DNA of 64,000 bases from Gemmata sp051859125 (GCF_051859125.1 NZ_JBHYGG010000001.1:62001-126000), one strand, 5' to 3'. Shown: positions 1 to 9,789, numbered from the stretch's first letter. Notes: generated from the letters alone by a model not told the origin. Numbers and translations are program-made.

Positions 1-2196
1 TCCCGCCAGTTCACCCTCCCGCCCGACCTGGCCGCGAGCCTGCGGGGCCTGCGGCCCGAGTCGCCGACGACCATCGTGGTGCTCCAGAAGCACCGCATCT
101 TCGGCAGCCTCTCGGACGACCGTGACTCGTTCACCCGCGGGGCCGAGGAGAAGGTGGCCGAGAAGGTGAAGGACCTCGTGGACCTGTTCCGCGAGTTCGG
201 CCCGCGGTTCAACGTCGAGGTGCTCGACACCGAGGCGTTCGGCTACCGCACCCGGGTGGCCGAGTTGACCGCGGCCGCACCCGAGTTGAAGGCCGCGATC
301 GACTCCGCGCCCGAGAACAGCATCCTGTTCCACGCCAACAAGCGGGTGCAGCGGCTCGCGTTCAACGAGTTCCTGCAGCTCGACAAGACCGCCAGCGACG
401 CCGCGAACGGCGGCCGCGGGAACCTCGTGCTGCTCCCGCAAGGGGTCGACAACTTCGCCCGCCGCGTCCTCGCGGTCCAGGAGCGGCGGCCGAAGGTCGC
501 CGTGTGCGTCGTCCACGAGTGGCTGACGACGGCCGACACCGCGGGGCGGTCCGAGTACTCCCTCGCCGGCCTTAAGAAGTCGCTCACCGACAGCGGCTTC
601 GAGGTCACCGACATCATCCTCAAGAAGAACTGGGAGAGCGGCCAAGAGCCCGACCCCGCGGCGTACACGATCCAGGAGAGCAAGCTGGAGCGGCTGGAGG
701 CCGAACTCGACTCGGCCCGCGACCAGTACCGCGCCGCCCAGAACGACGTGAAGATCGTCGCGTCGCTCCGGAAGGCGTTCGACGACGTTCAGAGCGAACC
801 GTTCCGCGAGCGCGGCGACTTCTACGTCAACCTGAGTCGCGCCGCCCAGATCCGCGGGTGGACCGAGGTGGTGCAGGCCTACCGCGCCTGGCTCGGCGAG
901 GAGGGCCGGCCGATCAGCGAGGCGAACGAACACGAGCTGCGCCCCGTGCTGCTCGGGGGCATCACCCGGCAGGCCGCACGGGCCGAGCGAGACGCCAGGG
1001 ACGCCGACAAGGCGCGGGCCGAGGCCGAGGAGCAGGTCCGGGCGGCGCACCAGGACGAGCGCACCGTTCAGGACCGCCGCATCGCCGACGTGAAGGCGAA
1101 GTTCTCGGCCCTACTCGCGGACGTTGACCTGCTCGTCATCCCGCGGCACACGGTCGTGAACGCCGTGATCGAGCGGCGGCTCCCGCCGGCGCTCCACACG
1201 CTCGGGATGGACCAACTCGCGGTCATCAAGGACTTCATGAAGGCCGGGAAGCCGGTCCTCGCCTGTCTCGGCTCGCTCTCGGTGGCGAACGGCCCGGCCC
1301 CCGACGGCACCGACGACCTCGAACGGCTCGTCGCCGAGCGCGGCATCGAGTTGGGCCGCGACACGGTCCTGTTCGACGCCGAGACCAAGGGGTTCGCGGC
1401 GATCAAGGCGGGCCGGCAACTCGGCGGCGGCCCGGCCGACATCCCGCCGCTCGTCGTGGTCGAGGCGGGGCCGGACGCGCAGACCGCCAGGCCCAACCCC
1501 GTCGGGGCGGCGCTGCGGCTCACGGGCCGCGCGGTCGACCAGAGGCTCGAACACCGCCTCGGCGCGCCGCGGCCCGTGTACCTTGCCCCGGGCTGGCAGG
1601 ACCGGCTCCCGTACGCGGCCGAGTTCGTGTTCACCGCGCCCGACGCGTGGAACGAGGAGCGGCCGTTCATCCGCGGCGACGCCCGGGGCCGCCCGACGTA
1701 CACGCCGCGGTATGAGCCGACGCTCGACACCGACCCGAAGTGGGGCACCCGCCAGGCCGAGCGGAAGGGGCCGTTCCCGGTCGGCGTCGCCATCGAGAGC
1801 CGCGTGCCGGCCGCGTGGTTCGACGACAGGTACGACACCGGGAGCGCCGCGGCCGGGGTGCTCCTGCCGCTCGACGGGGTGCTCGCCGCCGGGCTCACGG
1901 CCGCGGCGACGAAGCTCGAGCGGCCGACGCAGCGGCTGGTCGTGTTCGGCAGCGGGCACCTCTTCACCGGGGCGAAGCTGGAGCCGGCGCAGGAGAAGCT
2001 CCTCGTCCACTCCGTCAACTGGCTCACGGGCCGCACGGACCGGCTGCCGCGCGCCGATCAGCCGCCGTGGGAGTTCCCGCGCGTCGCGATGACGGACCGC
2101 GAGTTCCACCTGTGGCGGTATGGCACAGCGATCGGCCTCCCGCTGGTCGCCGCGTACCTCGGCCTGATGGCCACCATGCTCCGGCGGATGCGCTGA
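1..2196 (+). CDS. GldG-like ABC-transporter auxiliary protein (5' end outside window)
   Basis: The reading frame is open from base 1, so the start lies upstream of the window; 731 residues are visible. Family knowledge: GldG-type proteins (ABC_transp_aux) are the extracytoplasmic partner of an ABC transporter in gliding-type systems, and in planctomycetes the gene is commonly followed by a DUF4340 gene, as here. Seen: an alpha/beta body, two charged heptad-like stretches (about bases 690-800 and 970-1080) that should form coiled coil, a Rossmann-like part with IKDFMKAGKPVLACLGSL near base 1230, and one C-terminal membrane helix (about 2118-2175) ending in RRMR. This fits a periplasmic protein held by a C-terminal anchor. 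The next gene starts 35 bases downstream, so the two are probably one operon. The transported substrate cannot be told from sequence. Confidence 0.8.
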   Translation, partial: SRQFTLPPDLAASLRGLRPESPTTIVVLQKHRIFGSLSDDRDSFTRGAEEKVAEKVKDLVDLFREFGPRFNVEVLDTEAFGYRTRVAELTAAAPELKAAIDSAPENSILFHANKRVQRLAFNEFLQLDKTASDAANGGRGNLVLLPQGVDNFARRVLAVQERRPKVAVCVVHEWLTTADTAGRSEYSLAGLKKSLTDSGFEVTDIILKKNWESGQEPDPAAYTIQESKLERLEAELDSARDQYRAAQNDVKIVASLRKAFDDVQSEPFRERGDFYVNLSRAAQIRGWTEVVQAYRAWLGEEGRPISEANEHELRPVLLGGITRQAARAERDARDADKARAEAEEQVRAAHQDERTVQDRRIADVKAKFSALLADVDLLVIPRHTVVNAVIERRLPPALHTLGMDQLAVIKDFMKAGKPVLACLGSLSVANGPAPDGTDDLERLVAERGIELGRDTVLFDAETKGFAAIKAGRQLGGGPADIPPLVVVEAGPDAQTARPNPVGAALRLTGRAVDQRLEHRLGAPRPVYLAPGWQDRLPYAAEFVFTAPDAWNEERPFIRGDARGRPTYTPRYEPTLDTDPKWGTRQAERKGPFPVGVAIESRVPAAWFDDRYDTGSAAAGVLLPLDGVLAAGLTAAATKLERPTQRLVVFGSGHLFTGAKLEPAQEKLLVHSVNWLTGRTDRLPRADQPPWEFPRVAMTDREFHLWRYGTAIGLPLVAAYLGLMATMLRRMR

Positions 2197-2231
2197 CGGG
2201 TTACTTTCGGGACCGCACTGGGTGACCTGCC

Positions 2232-5200
2232 ATGAACTGGAAATCGACCGTCGCGCTCCTGATCCTCGCGGGCGCCGCCGGGGCCTGGTTCTTCAAGGGC
2301 GACGCTTGGCTCCCGCGGCTCGGCACCGAGTCGGCGCGCCCCGGCCGGGCGTCGCCCGCCGCGCGTGCGCTCGACGCCCTCGCCCCGGACGACATCACCT
2401 CGGTCCGCGTCGCGTTCGCGTCGGGCGATCCCCTGGAGGTGCGGCGGGCCGGCGCCCGCGCGGCGTGGACGATGCCCGGGAACTGGCCGCCGCGTGTCCC
2501 GGAGGTCGAGGAGTTGGTCCGGACGCTCGGGACGCTCCGGGCGCGGTTCCACCCCGAGCCGCTCGGCGAGAATCCGGACCTGAAGCCGTACGGACTGGCG
2601 CCGGACCAGAAGCCGGTCGCCGTGACGGTCGAGTTTCAGAAGCCGGGCGCGGCCGGGACGGGTACGCTGAACCTCGTGTTCGGCGAGCCGCCGGCCACGG
2701 CCGGCGAGACCGCGTTCACCCGACCGGGGTACTTGCGCGTTGCCACTACCGACGAGAACGGCAAGGAGCACCTGGAGGTCGTGAAACTCGGGCCGGACGT
2801 GGTGCCCGTTGTGCGGCGCTCGGCCGATGCGTACCGCCGCCGGCAGTTGTTCCCGAGCACCGAGCGCGTCAAGCTCGTTACCTCGACGCCGCCAGCGAAC
2901 CCGCTCGCTCCGCCCTCGGCGGACGCGCCGATCACGGTGACGCTCCCCGGCGAAGCGACCGAGAGCGTGACCGTTACGCAGACGGTGCCGGGCGTCCTCG
3001 GCTTCGACTTCTCGGCGCTCGGCACCTTCACGCTCGCGCGTTCGGGGGCGTTGCCCGAGCCCGGCGTGTCGGTGAAGGGCGGCGAGGCCGCGCTCCGGCC
3101 CGACCGCCTCGCGGACGTCTGGCGCCTCGTCTCGCCCGCCGCGGACAACGTCGAGCCGGAGCGCCTGCGGGCCGTGCTCGCCGCCGTCGCCGACCTGTGG
3201 GTCGAGGAGTTCGTTCACCCGGCCCCGGACGAGGCGAAGCTCGGCTTCGGAACCGCCCCGCGGTCGGTGACCGTGAAGCCCCGCGGCGGCGAGCCCGTGA
3301 CCGTCCGGTTCGGGGCGGTCGCGAAGACGGTCGAGCGCGACGAGACCGTGACCGTCCCCGGCGGACCGCCCGGCGCGCCGCCGCGGCAGGTCACGCAGAA
3401 GGTGAAGACGGAGCACCGGTACGCCCGCGTCGATGGCAACCCGCAAGTGTTCACCGTCGCGGCCGACAAGCTGGGCGACGTCTTCGCCGCACCGGCCGGC
3501 ATGGCCGATCCCCGCGTCGCTCGCTTCGATTCGGCCGAGGTGCAGCGGGTGGTCGTCACGCGGCCGGGGCAACCGCCGCTCACGCTGACCCGGAAGAAGG
3601 CCGACCCCAAGGCGGCCAGGCCCGAGGACCGCTCCGACCACTGGCTCATTGCGGCGCGGCCGAACGACCTGCCGGCCGATTCGACCGCGGTGAACGAGCT
3701 GATCGAACAGTTGTCGCGGCTCCGGGCCGACGGCCCCGACCGGCGCACCCACGGCGCCGTTCCCGAGGGCCGGTACGCGGCCACGGTGACGGCCCGCGAG
3801 GCACGGGCGGACGGCGAGCCCGACGCGCCGGAGCGGCAGTACGAGTTGCGGTTCGGCGCGCCCGACGCGCGGCGGTTGCTCCCGGTGTCGCTCGCCGGGC
3901 GGCCGGCCGTCACCCTCATCGACAACAAACTCGGCCCGGACGACCCGAGTTCCTGGATCGGGGCGCTCCTGTTCCCCGAGACGGTGGCGGGGCTGCTGGA
4001 GCGGCCGACCGTTGCGTTCCGCGACCGCAAGTTGTTCGACACGACCGGTGCCTCGCTCCTCGCGGTGGCGGTCACAAACGGCTTCACGCTGAAGCGCGAC
4101 GCGCTTGGGTGGAAGCTCGTCGCGCCCGTCGCGTCCGAGGCGGACCCGGGGAAAGCGGTGCAACTCGCCCAGACCCTCACCGAGTTGCGGGCGACGGAGT
4201 ACCTCGCCGAGAGCCCCACGGCCGAGCAACTCGCGGCGTTCGGGCTGGCGACGCCGACCCACACCATCGCTCTGAGTTTCGACACCGCCCGGAGCTACAC
4301 GCTCGAAGTCGGCGGGCCGCGGCCCGGCAAGCCCGAGGTGTTCGCGCGGCTCGACGGCGGTGCGGTGTTCGGGCTGCCCGCGGCCGCCACAGGGCCGATC
4401 GCCACCGGCGCGATCGGCCTCCTCCCCCTCAAGGTCTGGGCGGCGGGGCCGGACCAGATCGCGTCGGTTCAGATCACGCGCCAGGGCGACTCTGCCGCGA
4501 ACAGCTTCACGCTCACCCGCACGGGGGCGGAGTGGAAGCTCACCGGGCCGTTCACCGCTCCGGTTCCGCAGGAGGCCGCGCAACAACTCGTCGCGACGCT
4601 CGGAACCCTCACGGCCGAGAGGTACCAGTCGCTCGCCGCGACGAACCCGGCCGAGTTCGGCTTCGACAAGCCGCTGGTGTCGGTCAAGGTGTCGTACACC
4701 GAGAAGAAGGCCGGGGCCGCCGAAGAGGTGCCGGTGACGCACACGGTGCAGGTCGGGGGCACGACCCCGGACGGCGCGGGCCGGTACGCGCGGCTCGACG
4801 GTCCGAACGCCCCCGTGTTTGTCGTTCCCGCCGGGTTCGTTGCGGCGGCCCAGACCCCGCCCCTCGAACTCCCCAACAAGTTGCTCCTGGCGCTCGACCC
4901 CGGTCGGATCGCGAGCGTCCGCGTCGCGGCCGGCAAGCCCGAGGAGGCCGTCACGCTCACCAGGGACGCGGCCGGGAAGTGGGCCGCCGAGGGCGCGACG
5001 TTCGGGATCGACCCGGGGAGGCTGGCCGAGTTGACCGGGGCCGCCGCACGGCCGCGCGTGACCCGCCTCGCGGCGTACGGCGACGCGATCAAGTGGGCCG
5101 AGTTCGGCCTGGAGACGCCCGACACCCGCGTCACCGTGACGACCGCCGGCGAGAAGCCGGAGACGCACACGATCGCCCTCGGCAACCCGGACCCGTCCGG

Positions 5201-6554
5201 CGCGCGGTTCGCACGCATCGACGACACGCCGGCCGTCGCCGTGGTCCCGGCCGCGGTCGCCGAGACCCTCACCCGCAAGCGGTTCGACTACGCCGACCGC
5301 ACCCTGCTGAAGTTCGACCCGACGACGCTCGTGGCCGTCACGCGGACCAGGGACAAGGAGGAACTCGAACTCGCCCCGAGCGCCGCCGCGGGGTGGGACG
5401 TCGTGAAGCCCGCGAAGCAGAAGGCCGACGCGCCGTTCGTCGACGAACTGGCCGAGGCGCTCGGGCGGCTCCGGGCCGAGCGCGTCGCGGCCTTCGGCAA
5501 GAAGGACGAGGTGTTCAAACAGTTCGGGCTGGAACCGGCCGCCGCGGTTCTCGCGCTGACCGTCGGCGACAAGGCCGAACAGAAGGTGCTCCGGATCGGG
5601 AACCCGGTGGACGCCTCGAAGCCCGACGGGGAGCGGTACGCCGCGGTCGAGTCGCCGGCCCCGGAGGCCCTCGTCGGCGTGCTCCCCGCGGCGCTCGCGA
5701 ACAAGCTGCTCGCGCCGGCGCGGGCGTTCCGCGACCGCACGCTGGCGAACTTCGTGGACGCCGACCGGGTGGTCCTCGAGCGCGGCGACCGGAAGGTCAC
5801 GTTCGCCAAGACCGGGGCGGTGTGGAAGGTCGTCGAGCCGGTCGCCGCCGATGCCGAGGCGGCCGCCTTGGCGGACCTGGTCACCGACCTGGGCGGGCTC
5901 CGCGCCGAGGCGTGGGTCGGCGACCGGGCCAAGGACGTGAAGCAGTTCGGCCTCGACAAGCCCGAGGCGAGCTGGACGGTATCGTTCGGCGACAGACCCG
6001 TCCTGGCGCTTCAAGTCGGGAAGCCGCAGGCCGACGGCCGCGTGCCCGTCGCGGTGGAGGGGAAGGATCTGATCGGCGTCGTGTCCCCCGCGATGGGAGC
6101 GCGCCTGCTCGCGGAGTACCGGCAGCGCCGGGTGTGGGCCGTGGACGCCGCACAGGCCGAGCGCGTCGAGGTCGCACTCGGCGACTCCCGGTTCGCGTTC
6201 GAGAAGGCCGGTCCGCTCTGGAGCGACCCCGCGAAGCCGGGCGAGGCGATCGACTTCCGGGTCGTGAACGAACTGGTCGGCACCCTCGGCGCGCTGCGGG
6301 CCGAGCGGTACGCCGCCGACAAGGACGCCGACCCGACGCTGTACGGGTTGGAGAAGCCCGAGGTCACGGTCACCGTGGTGCCGCGGGGCGCCGCGAGGGC
6401 CACCCTCGAAATCGGGGGCGCGGTCGGCGGCACCGACGGCAAGCAGCGGTACGCCCGCGTCGCCGGGCCGGGCCGCACCGTGGTGTTCGTCCTGTCGGCC
6501 GCCGACACCGCCCGGTTGACCCGCGACCGCGGTGCGTACACGATGAAGAAGTAG
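2232..6554 (+). CDS. Large DUF4340 multi-repeat membrane-anchored protein
   Basis: 1440 residues starting at an ATG. An N-terminal hydrophobic segment (about residues 6-22) should anchor it, with the rest outside the cytoplasm. The body is a string of diverged DUF4340-type units. Recurrent pieces are an RDR-L-F type element (FRDRKLF, YADRTLLKF, FRDRTLANF, YRQRRVWAV) followed by a beta hairpin, and a (F/Y)GL-x-x-P element (FGLATP, FGLDKP, FGLEPA, YGLEKP). I count about six units, while ordinary DUF4340 proteins have one or two. DUF4340 has no known biochemical activity; it is typically encoded next to GldG-like and ABC permease genes, as here, so a structural or sensory role in that envelope complex is an inference. 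The minus-strand and other-frame ORFs across this gene are shadows. Confidence 0.85.
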   Translation: MNWKSTVALLILAGAAGAWFFKGDAWLPRLGTESARPGRASPAARALDALAPDDITSVRVAFASGDPLEVRRAGARAAWTMPGNWPPRVPEVEELVRTLGTLRARFHPEPLGENPDLKPYGLAPDQKPVAVTVEFQKPGAAGTGTLNLVFGEPPATAGETAFTRPGYLRVATTDENGKEHLEVVKLGPDVVPVVRRSADAYRRRQLFPSTERVKLVTSTPPANPLAPPSADAPITVTLPGEATESVTVTQTVPGVLGFDFSALGTFTLARSGALPEPGVSVKGGEAALRPDRLADVWRLVSPAADNVEPERLRAVLAAVADLWVEEFVHPAPDEAKLGFGTAPRSVTVKPRGGEPVTVRFGAVAKTVERDETVTVPGGPPGAPPRQVTQKVKTEHRYARVDGNPQVFTVAADKLGDVFAAPAGMADPRVARFDSAEVQRVVVTRPGQPPLTLTRKKADPKAARPEDRSDHWLIAARPNDLPADSTAVNELIEQLSRLRADGPDRRTHGAVPEGRYAATVTAREARADGEPDAPERQYELRFGAPDARRLLPVSLAGRPAVTLIDNKLGPDDPSSWIGALLFPETVAGLLERPTVAFRDRKLFDTTGASLLAVAVTNGFTLKRDALGWKLVAPVASEADPGKAVQLAQTLTELRATEYLAESPTAEQLAAFGLATPTHTIALSFDTARSYTLEVGGPRPGKPEVFARLDGGAVFGLPAAATGPIATGAIGLLPLKVWAAGPDQIASVQITRQGDSAANSFTLTRTGAEWKLTGPFTAPVPQEAAQQLVATLGTLTAERYQSLAATNPAEFGFDKPLVSVKVSYTEKKAGAAEEVPVTHTVQVGGTTPDGAGRYARLDGPNAPVFVVPAGFVAAAQTPPLELPNKLLLALDPGRIASVRVAAGKPEEAVTLTRDAAGKWAAEGATFGIDPGRLAELTGAAARPRVTRLAAYGDAIKWAEFGLETPDTRVTVTTAGEKPETHTIALGNPDPSGARFARIDDTPAVAVVPAAVAETLTRKRFDYADRTLLKFDPTTLVAVTRTRDKEELELAPSAAAGWDVVKPAKQKADAPFVDELAEALGRLRAERVAAFGKKDEVFKQFGLEPAAAVLALTVGDKAEQKVLRIGNPVDASKPDGERYAAVESPAPEALVGVLPAALANKLLAPARAFRDRTLANFVDADRVVLERGDRKVTFAKTGAVWKVVEPVAADAEAAALADLVTDLGGLRAEAWVGDRAKDVKQFGLDKPEASWTVSFGDRPVLALQVGKPQADGRVPVAVEGKDLIGVVSPAMGARLLAEYRQRRVWAVDAAQAERVEVALGDSRFAFEKAGPLWSDPAKPGEAIDFRVVNELVGTLGALRAERYAADKDADPTLYGLEKPEVTVTVVPRGAARATLEIGGAVGGTDGKQRYARVAGPGRTVVFVLSAADTARLTRDRGAYTMKK

Positions 6555-6583
6555 TGCCGCCGTTCCGCCACCCGGGGGTCGCA

Positions 6584-7537
6584 ATGCCCGTTCTGTTTCT
6601 GACCGAGGCCGAGGTCGCGACCGTCCTCACGATGGACCTGGCCCTCGACGCGGTCGGGGCGGCGTTCCGCAAGCTCGCGCTCGACGAGGCGGTGAACGTC
6701 CCCCGGCAGCGGTGCCAGACCGACCTCGCGATGCTCCACGTCCTCCCGGCCGCGGCGAAGACGCTCGGCGTGCTCGGGTTCAAGGCGTACACCACGACCA
6801 AGGCCGGGGCCAAGTTCCACGTCACGCTCTACGACGGGAGGACCGGCGCGATGACCGCCATCGTCGAGGGCGACCTGATCGGCCAGTTCCGCACCGGCGC
6901 GGCCTCCGGCGTCGCCACGAAGAAGCTCGCGCGCCCGGGGGCCTCGACCGTCGGGTGCCTCGGCACCGGGAAACAGGCCCGCACGCAGGTGCTCGCCGTC
7001 TGCAAGGCGATCCCCGCGGCGCGCGTCGCGGTCTACGGGCGCGACCCGGCGCGGCGGGCCGAGTTCGCCGCCACACTGGCCCGCGAAACCGGGGTCGAGG
7101 TCGTGCCGGTCGAGGCCGCCGATGGCGCGGTCCGCGGGATGGACGTCGTCATCACCGCCACGGCGTCCCGCGACCCGGTCCTGCGCGGCGAGTGGGTCGA
7201 GCCGGGCCAGCACCTCAACCTGATCGGCTCGAACTTCTTGACCAAGGCCGAGGCCGACGCAGAGGTGTTCCGGAAGGCCGCCGTTGTGACGGTGGACAGC
7301 AAGGAGCAAGCGAAGATCGAAGCCGGCGACTTCGTCGCGGCCCTCAACGAGGGCGTCCTCCGCTGGTCCGACGTCCGCGAGGTCGCGGCGGTGCTCATCG
7401 GCCGCTCCCCGGGCCGCACCTCACCCGACGACGTGACCGTCTTCAAGTCGCTCGGGCTCGGCGTCGAGGACATCGCGCTCGCCGCACGGGTCGTCGATCT
7501 CGCCCGTCAGCAGGGGCTGGGCCGCGAGGTTCTGTGA
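6584..7537 (+). CDS. Ornithine cyclodeaminase / mu-crystallin family protein
   Basis: 317 residues from the ATG at 6584; the frame is open much further upstream, but that is overlap with the preceding gene in another frame. Family members are NAD(P)-dependent and act on amino or imino acids (ornithine cyclodeaminase, alanine dehydrogenase, ketimine reductase). Seen: the N-terminal substrate-binding half with a KAYTTT strand, and the Rossmann half opening with GCLGTGKQA, the expected G-x-G-x-x-A dinucleotide turn, followed by VVITATASRDPVL and a LIGSNF strand. Length is normal (about 310-330). It begins 29 bases after the DUF4340 stop codon, so it may be co-transcribed without being functionally linked. 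The exact substrate cannot be assigned. Confidence 0.9.
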   Translation: MPVLFLTEAEVATVLTMDLALDAVGAAFRKLALDEAVNVPRQRCQTDLAMLHVLPAAAKTLGVLGFKAYTTTKAGAKFHVTLYDGRTGAMTAIVEGDLIGQFRTGAASGVATKKLARPGASTVGCLGTGKQARTQVLAVCKAIPAARVAVYGRDPARRAEFAATLARETGVEVVPVEAADGAVRGMDVVITATASRDPVLRGEWVEPGQHLNLIGSNFLTKAEADAEVFRKAAVVTVDSKEQAKIEAGDFVAALNEGVLRWSDVREVAAVLIGRSPGRTSPDDVTVFKSLGLGVEDIALAARVVDLARQQGLGREVL

Positions 7538-7566
7538 GCCGATGTGCTCATTCGTGTAAGCGTGAT

Positions 7567-7604
7567 TGGTTCCGGACGATCCGGGTACCCCACCTCCGGA
7601 ACCA
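7567..7604 (+). terminator. Possible intrinsic terminator after the cyclodeaminase gene
   Basis: A perfect 10-bp stem (7567-7576 with 7595-7604) closes an 18-base loop 29 bases after the stop codon, followed by ATTTCAT. The stem is strong, but the U-tract is short and broken, so it may work only partly. Confidence 0.45.
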
Positions 7605-7800
7605 TTTCATATGTACGGAAGAAATATCTTTTGAGCAAACTAAACCGTTGTTAGGTTGTTATTTGCAATGAATTCATGCGATACATGAGCACCGGAAAGA
7701 CCGGACAAATACTCTCCGAGACGAATTTGGCTACAATTCCTGCGGAATGTGAACAGATTTATACGTAGATAGGAGTTATCGGTTGAGGTAGATCTGCGCT
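7605..7800. other. AT-richer gene-free stretch
   Basis: About 200 bases with visibly lower GC than the neighbouring genes (for example around 7606-7680 and 7730-7790). No credible ORF, tRNA or conserved motif was found. It lies between two convergent genes, so it is not an obvious promoter region. Confidence 0.5.
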
Positions 7801-7870
7801 CTGGTGGGGCAGACATTCTTGTCTGCCTCGTGAGGCGTCTGGAGGCAGGCAAGAATGCCTGCCCCACCAG
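7801..7870. repeat. 70-bp foldback repeat (GTGGGGCAGRCATTCTTGYC type)
   Basis: Arms 7801-7829 and 7842-7870 are inverted copies. The two differences fall where G-U pairing remains possible in RNA, so a hairpin of nearly 30 bp with a 12-base loop can form. It sits between two convergent genes, 27 bases from the end of the gamma-glutamyltransferase gene, and could serve as a bidirectional terminator. The look is that of a dispersed intergenic repeat. Confidence 0.85.
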
Positions 7871-7897
7871 ACAGAACTCAACCCAGGCGGTTCGGTA

Positions 7898-9571
7898 TCA
7901 CTCCCCCACGGCCTTGCCGTCGAGGCGCTTGTCGGCGACCCCGGTTCGCACGCCGGTCTTCGGGTCGATCGCGATGGAGTGGGCGTCGCCCTGGCGCGCC
8001 TCGACCACGGTGTGACCCATTTTCTTGAGCGCCGCGACCAGTTCGGGGTGCTGCTTCGCGCCCTCGAACCGGACCACGTCCGGGAGCCACTGGTGGTGCG
8101 TCCGCGGGGCGGCGACGGCGTCCTGAAGTGGCATGTCGAAGTCGATCACGTTGACCAGCACGCACAGGACCGTGTTCGTGATCGTCCGCCCGCCGGGGCT
8201 GCCGGTCACCAGCACCGCCTTGCCGTCCTTCAACACGACGACCGGCGTCTGCGAACTCAGCATCCGCTTGCCGGGCTCGATCCGGTTCGGCTTCGTGCCG
8301 ATCTGGCCGGTCGAGGTCGTCCAGCCCGGCCGCGGGTTGAAGTCGGTCATCTCGTTGTTGAGGATGTAGCCCGCACCCGGGACGACGACGCGGTTCCCGT
8401 AGCTGTTCTCCAGCGTGTAGGTGTTGCTCACCGCCATCCCGTCCTTGTCGATCACCGAGAAGTGCGTGGTCGAGTCCGACTCCTTGTCGATGACCATGTC
8501 GGGGGCGACCGTGAGGCTCGGCGTGGCGCGCTTCGGGTCGATCAGGCCGGCGACCTTCTTCGCGTAGTCGCGGTCGCGGAACGTCGGCGGGATCTTCACG
8601 AAGTCCGGGTCGCCGAGGGAGCGGGCGCGGTCGGCGTAGGTGAACTTCATCGCCTCGATGATGACGTGGTTCGCCTCGGGGCTCCAGCGGCCGAGCTTCT
8701 TGAGGTCGTAGGTCTCCAGGACGCCGAACATCTGCGCCAGGCACAGGCCGCCGGCGCTCGGGGGCGGCGGGCCGTACACGTCGAACCCGCGGTAGGTGGT
8801 GCGGACCGGCTCGCGGTCGTGGGCCTTGTACGTCGCGAGGTCGGCCTTCGTGATGAGCCCGCCGTTGGCCTTCATCTCTTTCACCAGCAGGTCGGCCGGG
8901 TCGCCGGTGTAGAAGGCGTCCGGCCCCTTCTCGGCGATCGCGCGGAGCGTCTTCGCGAGGTCCGGGAGCGCCAGCTTCTCGCCCGCGGTCCACTCCTCCT
9001 TGTTCGGCTTCCCGTACACGCGGCGGAACTCGGCGTTCGTCGTCTTCGCGTCGGCGAGCACGTTGTTGAGCCCGCGGGCGAGGACCGCGTTCACGGCGAA
9101 GCCGTCCTCGGCGAGCTTCGCGGCCGGCAGCACGAGGTCGGCCCACGGGAGCTTGCCGTACTTCTGGTGCGCGAGCGCGAGGCCGCGGACCGTGCCCGGA
9201 ACGCCGGCGGCCTTGTGGTCGAGCGGCGTGACGGTGCCGTCCGCGAACAGGTCGACCTTCGCGGCCCCGGGCGCGGTCTCGCGGTATTCGATGCAGCGAA
9301 CGTCCTTGCCGGGCGGGGCGACCATCATGAACCCGCCGCCGCCGATGTTCCCGGCCTCGGGCCACGTCACCGCCATCGCGAACGCGACCGCGACCGCGGC
9401 GTCGACCGCGTTGCCGCCCTTCTTCAGGACCGCGAGCCCGACGTCGGCCGCCGGCGGCGACACGCACACCACGACCCCGCCCTTCGACTCCACCGCCTCC
9501 GCCTTCGGCGGCTGCGCGGCGGAGGGCAGGGCGAGGGAGGTCACCGTCAGGGCGAGGAGCAGGTGTCGCAT
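7898..9571 (-). CDS. ggt: Gamma-glutamyltransferase (glutathione hydrolase), secreted
   Basis: 557 residues with a clear Sec signal peptide (cleavage near residue 20, after LPSAAQ). The enzyme cleaves or transfers the gamma-glutamyl group of glutathione and related peptides, outside the cytoplasm. It is made as a precursor that cuts itself before a threonine. Here the expected processing site is T368 in the run TTHFSVIDKDG, which leaves the usual large and small subunits. The small subunit also keeps GSPGGRTI, the oxyanion and substrate loop of the family. NIGGGGFM in the large subunit is a further family signature. Length is typical. It is transcribed toward the convergent cyclodeaminase gene. 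Confidence 0.95.
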   Translation of the reverse strand: MRHLLLALTVTSLALPSAAQPPKAEAVESKGGVVVCVSPPAADVGLAVLKKGGNAVDAAVAVAFAMAVTWPEAGNIGGGGFMMVAPPGKDVRCIEYRETAPGAAKVDLFADGTVTPLDHKAAGVPGTVRGLALAHQKYGKLPWADLVLPAAKLAEDGFAVNAVLARGLNNVLADAKTTNAEFRRVYGKPNKEEWTAGEKLALPDLAKTLRAIAEKGPDAFYTGDPADLLVKEMKANGGLITKADLATYKAHDREPVRTTYRGFDVYGPPPPSAGGLCLAQMFGVLETYDLKKLGRWSPEANHVIIEAMKFTYADRARSLGDPDFVKIPPTFRDRDYAKKVAGLIDPKRATPSLTVAPDMVIDKESDSTTHFSVIDKDGMAVSNTYTLENSYGNRVVVPGAGYILNNEMTDFNPRPGWTTSTGQIGTKPNRIEPGKRMLSSQTPVVVLKDGKAVLVTGSPGGRTITNTVLCVLVNVIDFDMPLQDAVAAPRTHHQWLPDVVRFEGAKQHPELVAALKKMGHTVVEARQGDAHSIAIDPKTGVRTGVADKRLDGKAVGE

Positions 9572-9590
9572 GTGCGGGCCCTTCAGAGTA

Positions 9591-9789
9591 GGTCACTCGC
9601 TCCGCGAATGACACCGAACGCGGTCACGAGTTAACCGGGTGGCTCGGTTGCGCCGGGGTGCGACTCGCTCCGCGAGTCGCCTACTATGTCGGCCACTCGC
9701 TCCGCGGGTGACACTCCGCGCGTCCCGTGCCTTTGGGTTGACATCGTGGCGCCGGGGCGCGACTCGCTCCGCGAGTCGCCCACTTTGGG
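9591..9789. repeat. Two copies of a 99-100-bp unit with GACTCGCTCCGCGAGTC palindromes
   Basis: The palindromic core GACTCGCTCCGCGAGTC occurs twice nearly perfectly (9661-9677 and 9761-9777), and a looser version, CACTCGCTCCGCG, occurs at 9594 and 9694. The repeat offset is 99-100 bases for both cores, so this is a two-unit tandem repeat whose unit carries two stem-loops. It fills the gap between the ggt start and the metF stop. The minus-strand ORF running through it has a repetitive Arg-rich translation and is not a gene. Confidence 0.85.

Noticed and set aside
2058..6584. 1508-residue minus-strand ORF across the DUF4340 gene
   Set aside because: Its translation is Arg/Gly/Pro-rich with no fold signals, as expected opposite a real gene in high-GC DNA; the plus-strand frame is clearly the gene.
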